Shown piece after piece: positions 62,966 through 64,000 of a stretch of DNA of 64,000 bases. Made by a program: the position numbers and the translations under genes. This DNA comes from Celeribacter marinus (GTDB lineage: Bacteria; Pseudomonadota; Alphaproteobacteria; Rhodobacterales; Rhodobacteraceae). The notes under the pieces were generated by a model that was not told the origin of the DNA, did not search any database, and saw only the letters and a program-made list of their open reading frames with translations. Every line of letters starts with the position of its first letter. The stretch's first letter is position 1. Where the stretch lies: the NCBI RefSeq assembly GCF_001308265.1, contig NZ_CP012023.1:2494932-2558931 (forward strand), in the 5' to 3' direction.

Positions 62966-64000
<1,035 letters not shown>

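Overview
The window reads as a chromosome segment of a marine alphaproteobacterium of the Roseobacter type (Rhodobacterales). Pointers are the GC-rich coding with G/C-ending codons, the pcm-tolC-DUF2497 block, the 105-aa protein of DUF6280 type, the alphaproteobacterial speF-like leader RNA before a type III decarboxylase, and the roseobacter style of the inositol locus. I had no database access. Family names rest on recognised motifs and remembered sequences.

Layout. 1-18.1 kb is conserved core: start of a molybdopterin aldehyde/CO-dehydrogenase-type large subunit, an ornithine/lysine decarboxylase with structured leader, an Lrp-type regulator, valS, two aminotransferases, an MsbA-like ABC exporter, a glycosyltransferase, ygfZ, efp, the DUF6280-type gene, cobQ, a PopZ-like gene, tolC, pcm and tRNA-Cys. 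At the 3' end of tRNA-Cys (18.07 kb) a tyrosine integrase opens an accessory region. It holds a small integrative-element remnant (two ribbon-helix-helix proteins, an XRE regulator, a secreted TrbM-like protein), a broken recombinase, and a Tn3-family transposon (21,542-25,629).

25.6-40.4 kb is a catabolic block. It has benABCD and catB (benzoate to catechol, and muconate to muconolactone), then a MocE-type Rieske ferredoxin, its reductase, a sugar-type ABC transporter and a membrane di-iron hydroxylase. This set resembles the mocDEF rhizopine O-demethylation genes. A LacI regulator, an aldo/keto reductase, a creatininase-family protein and the 3' end of a second, divergent iolB follow. 40.5-47.1 kb is a graveyard of insertion sequences (IS6, IS3, IS66, an IS21 remnant) with a truncated pair of nuclease-fold genes.

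47.1-64 kb is a myo-inositol locus: iolB, iolE, iolD, iolC, an IolI-like isomerase, iolG, an IolH-like protein, a sugar ABC transporter, two LacI regulators, and a divergent mocA/mocC-like set that leaves the window. Shared operator-like palindromes (TGAT/ACATCA arms) precede genes in both the moc-like block and the inositol locus. They suggest that methylated inositols are imported, demethylated and fed into the iol pathway under related regulators.

The most unusual observation is in the IS3 transposase (42.84-43.80 kb). Four short insertions, net 41, 41, 39 and 37 nt, each able to form a hairpin, break the gene. Removing all four restores an uninterrupted 266-codon frame. Three of the four look like members of one family, one of them inverted, with conserved ends and covarying stems. 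A 26-nt insertion similarly breaks the IS66 transposase, and iolD carries an in-frame 72-nt addition that is a tandem 36-nt repeat.
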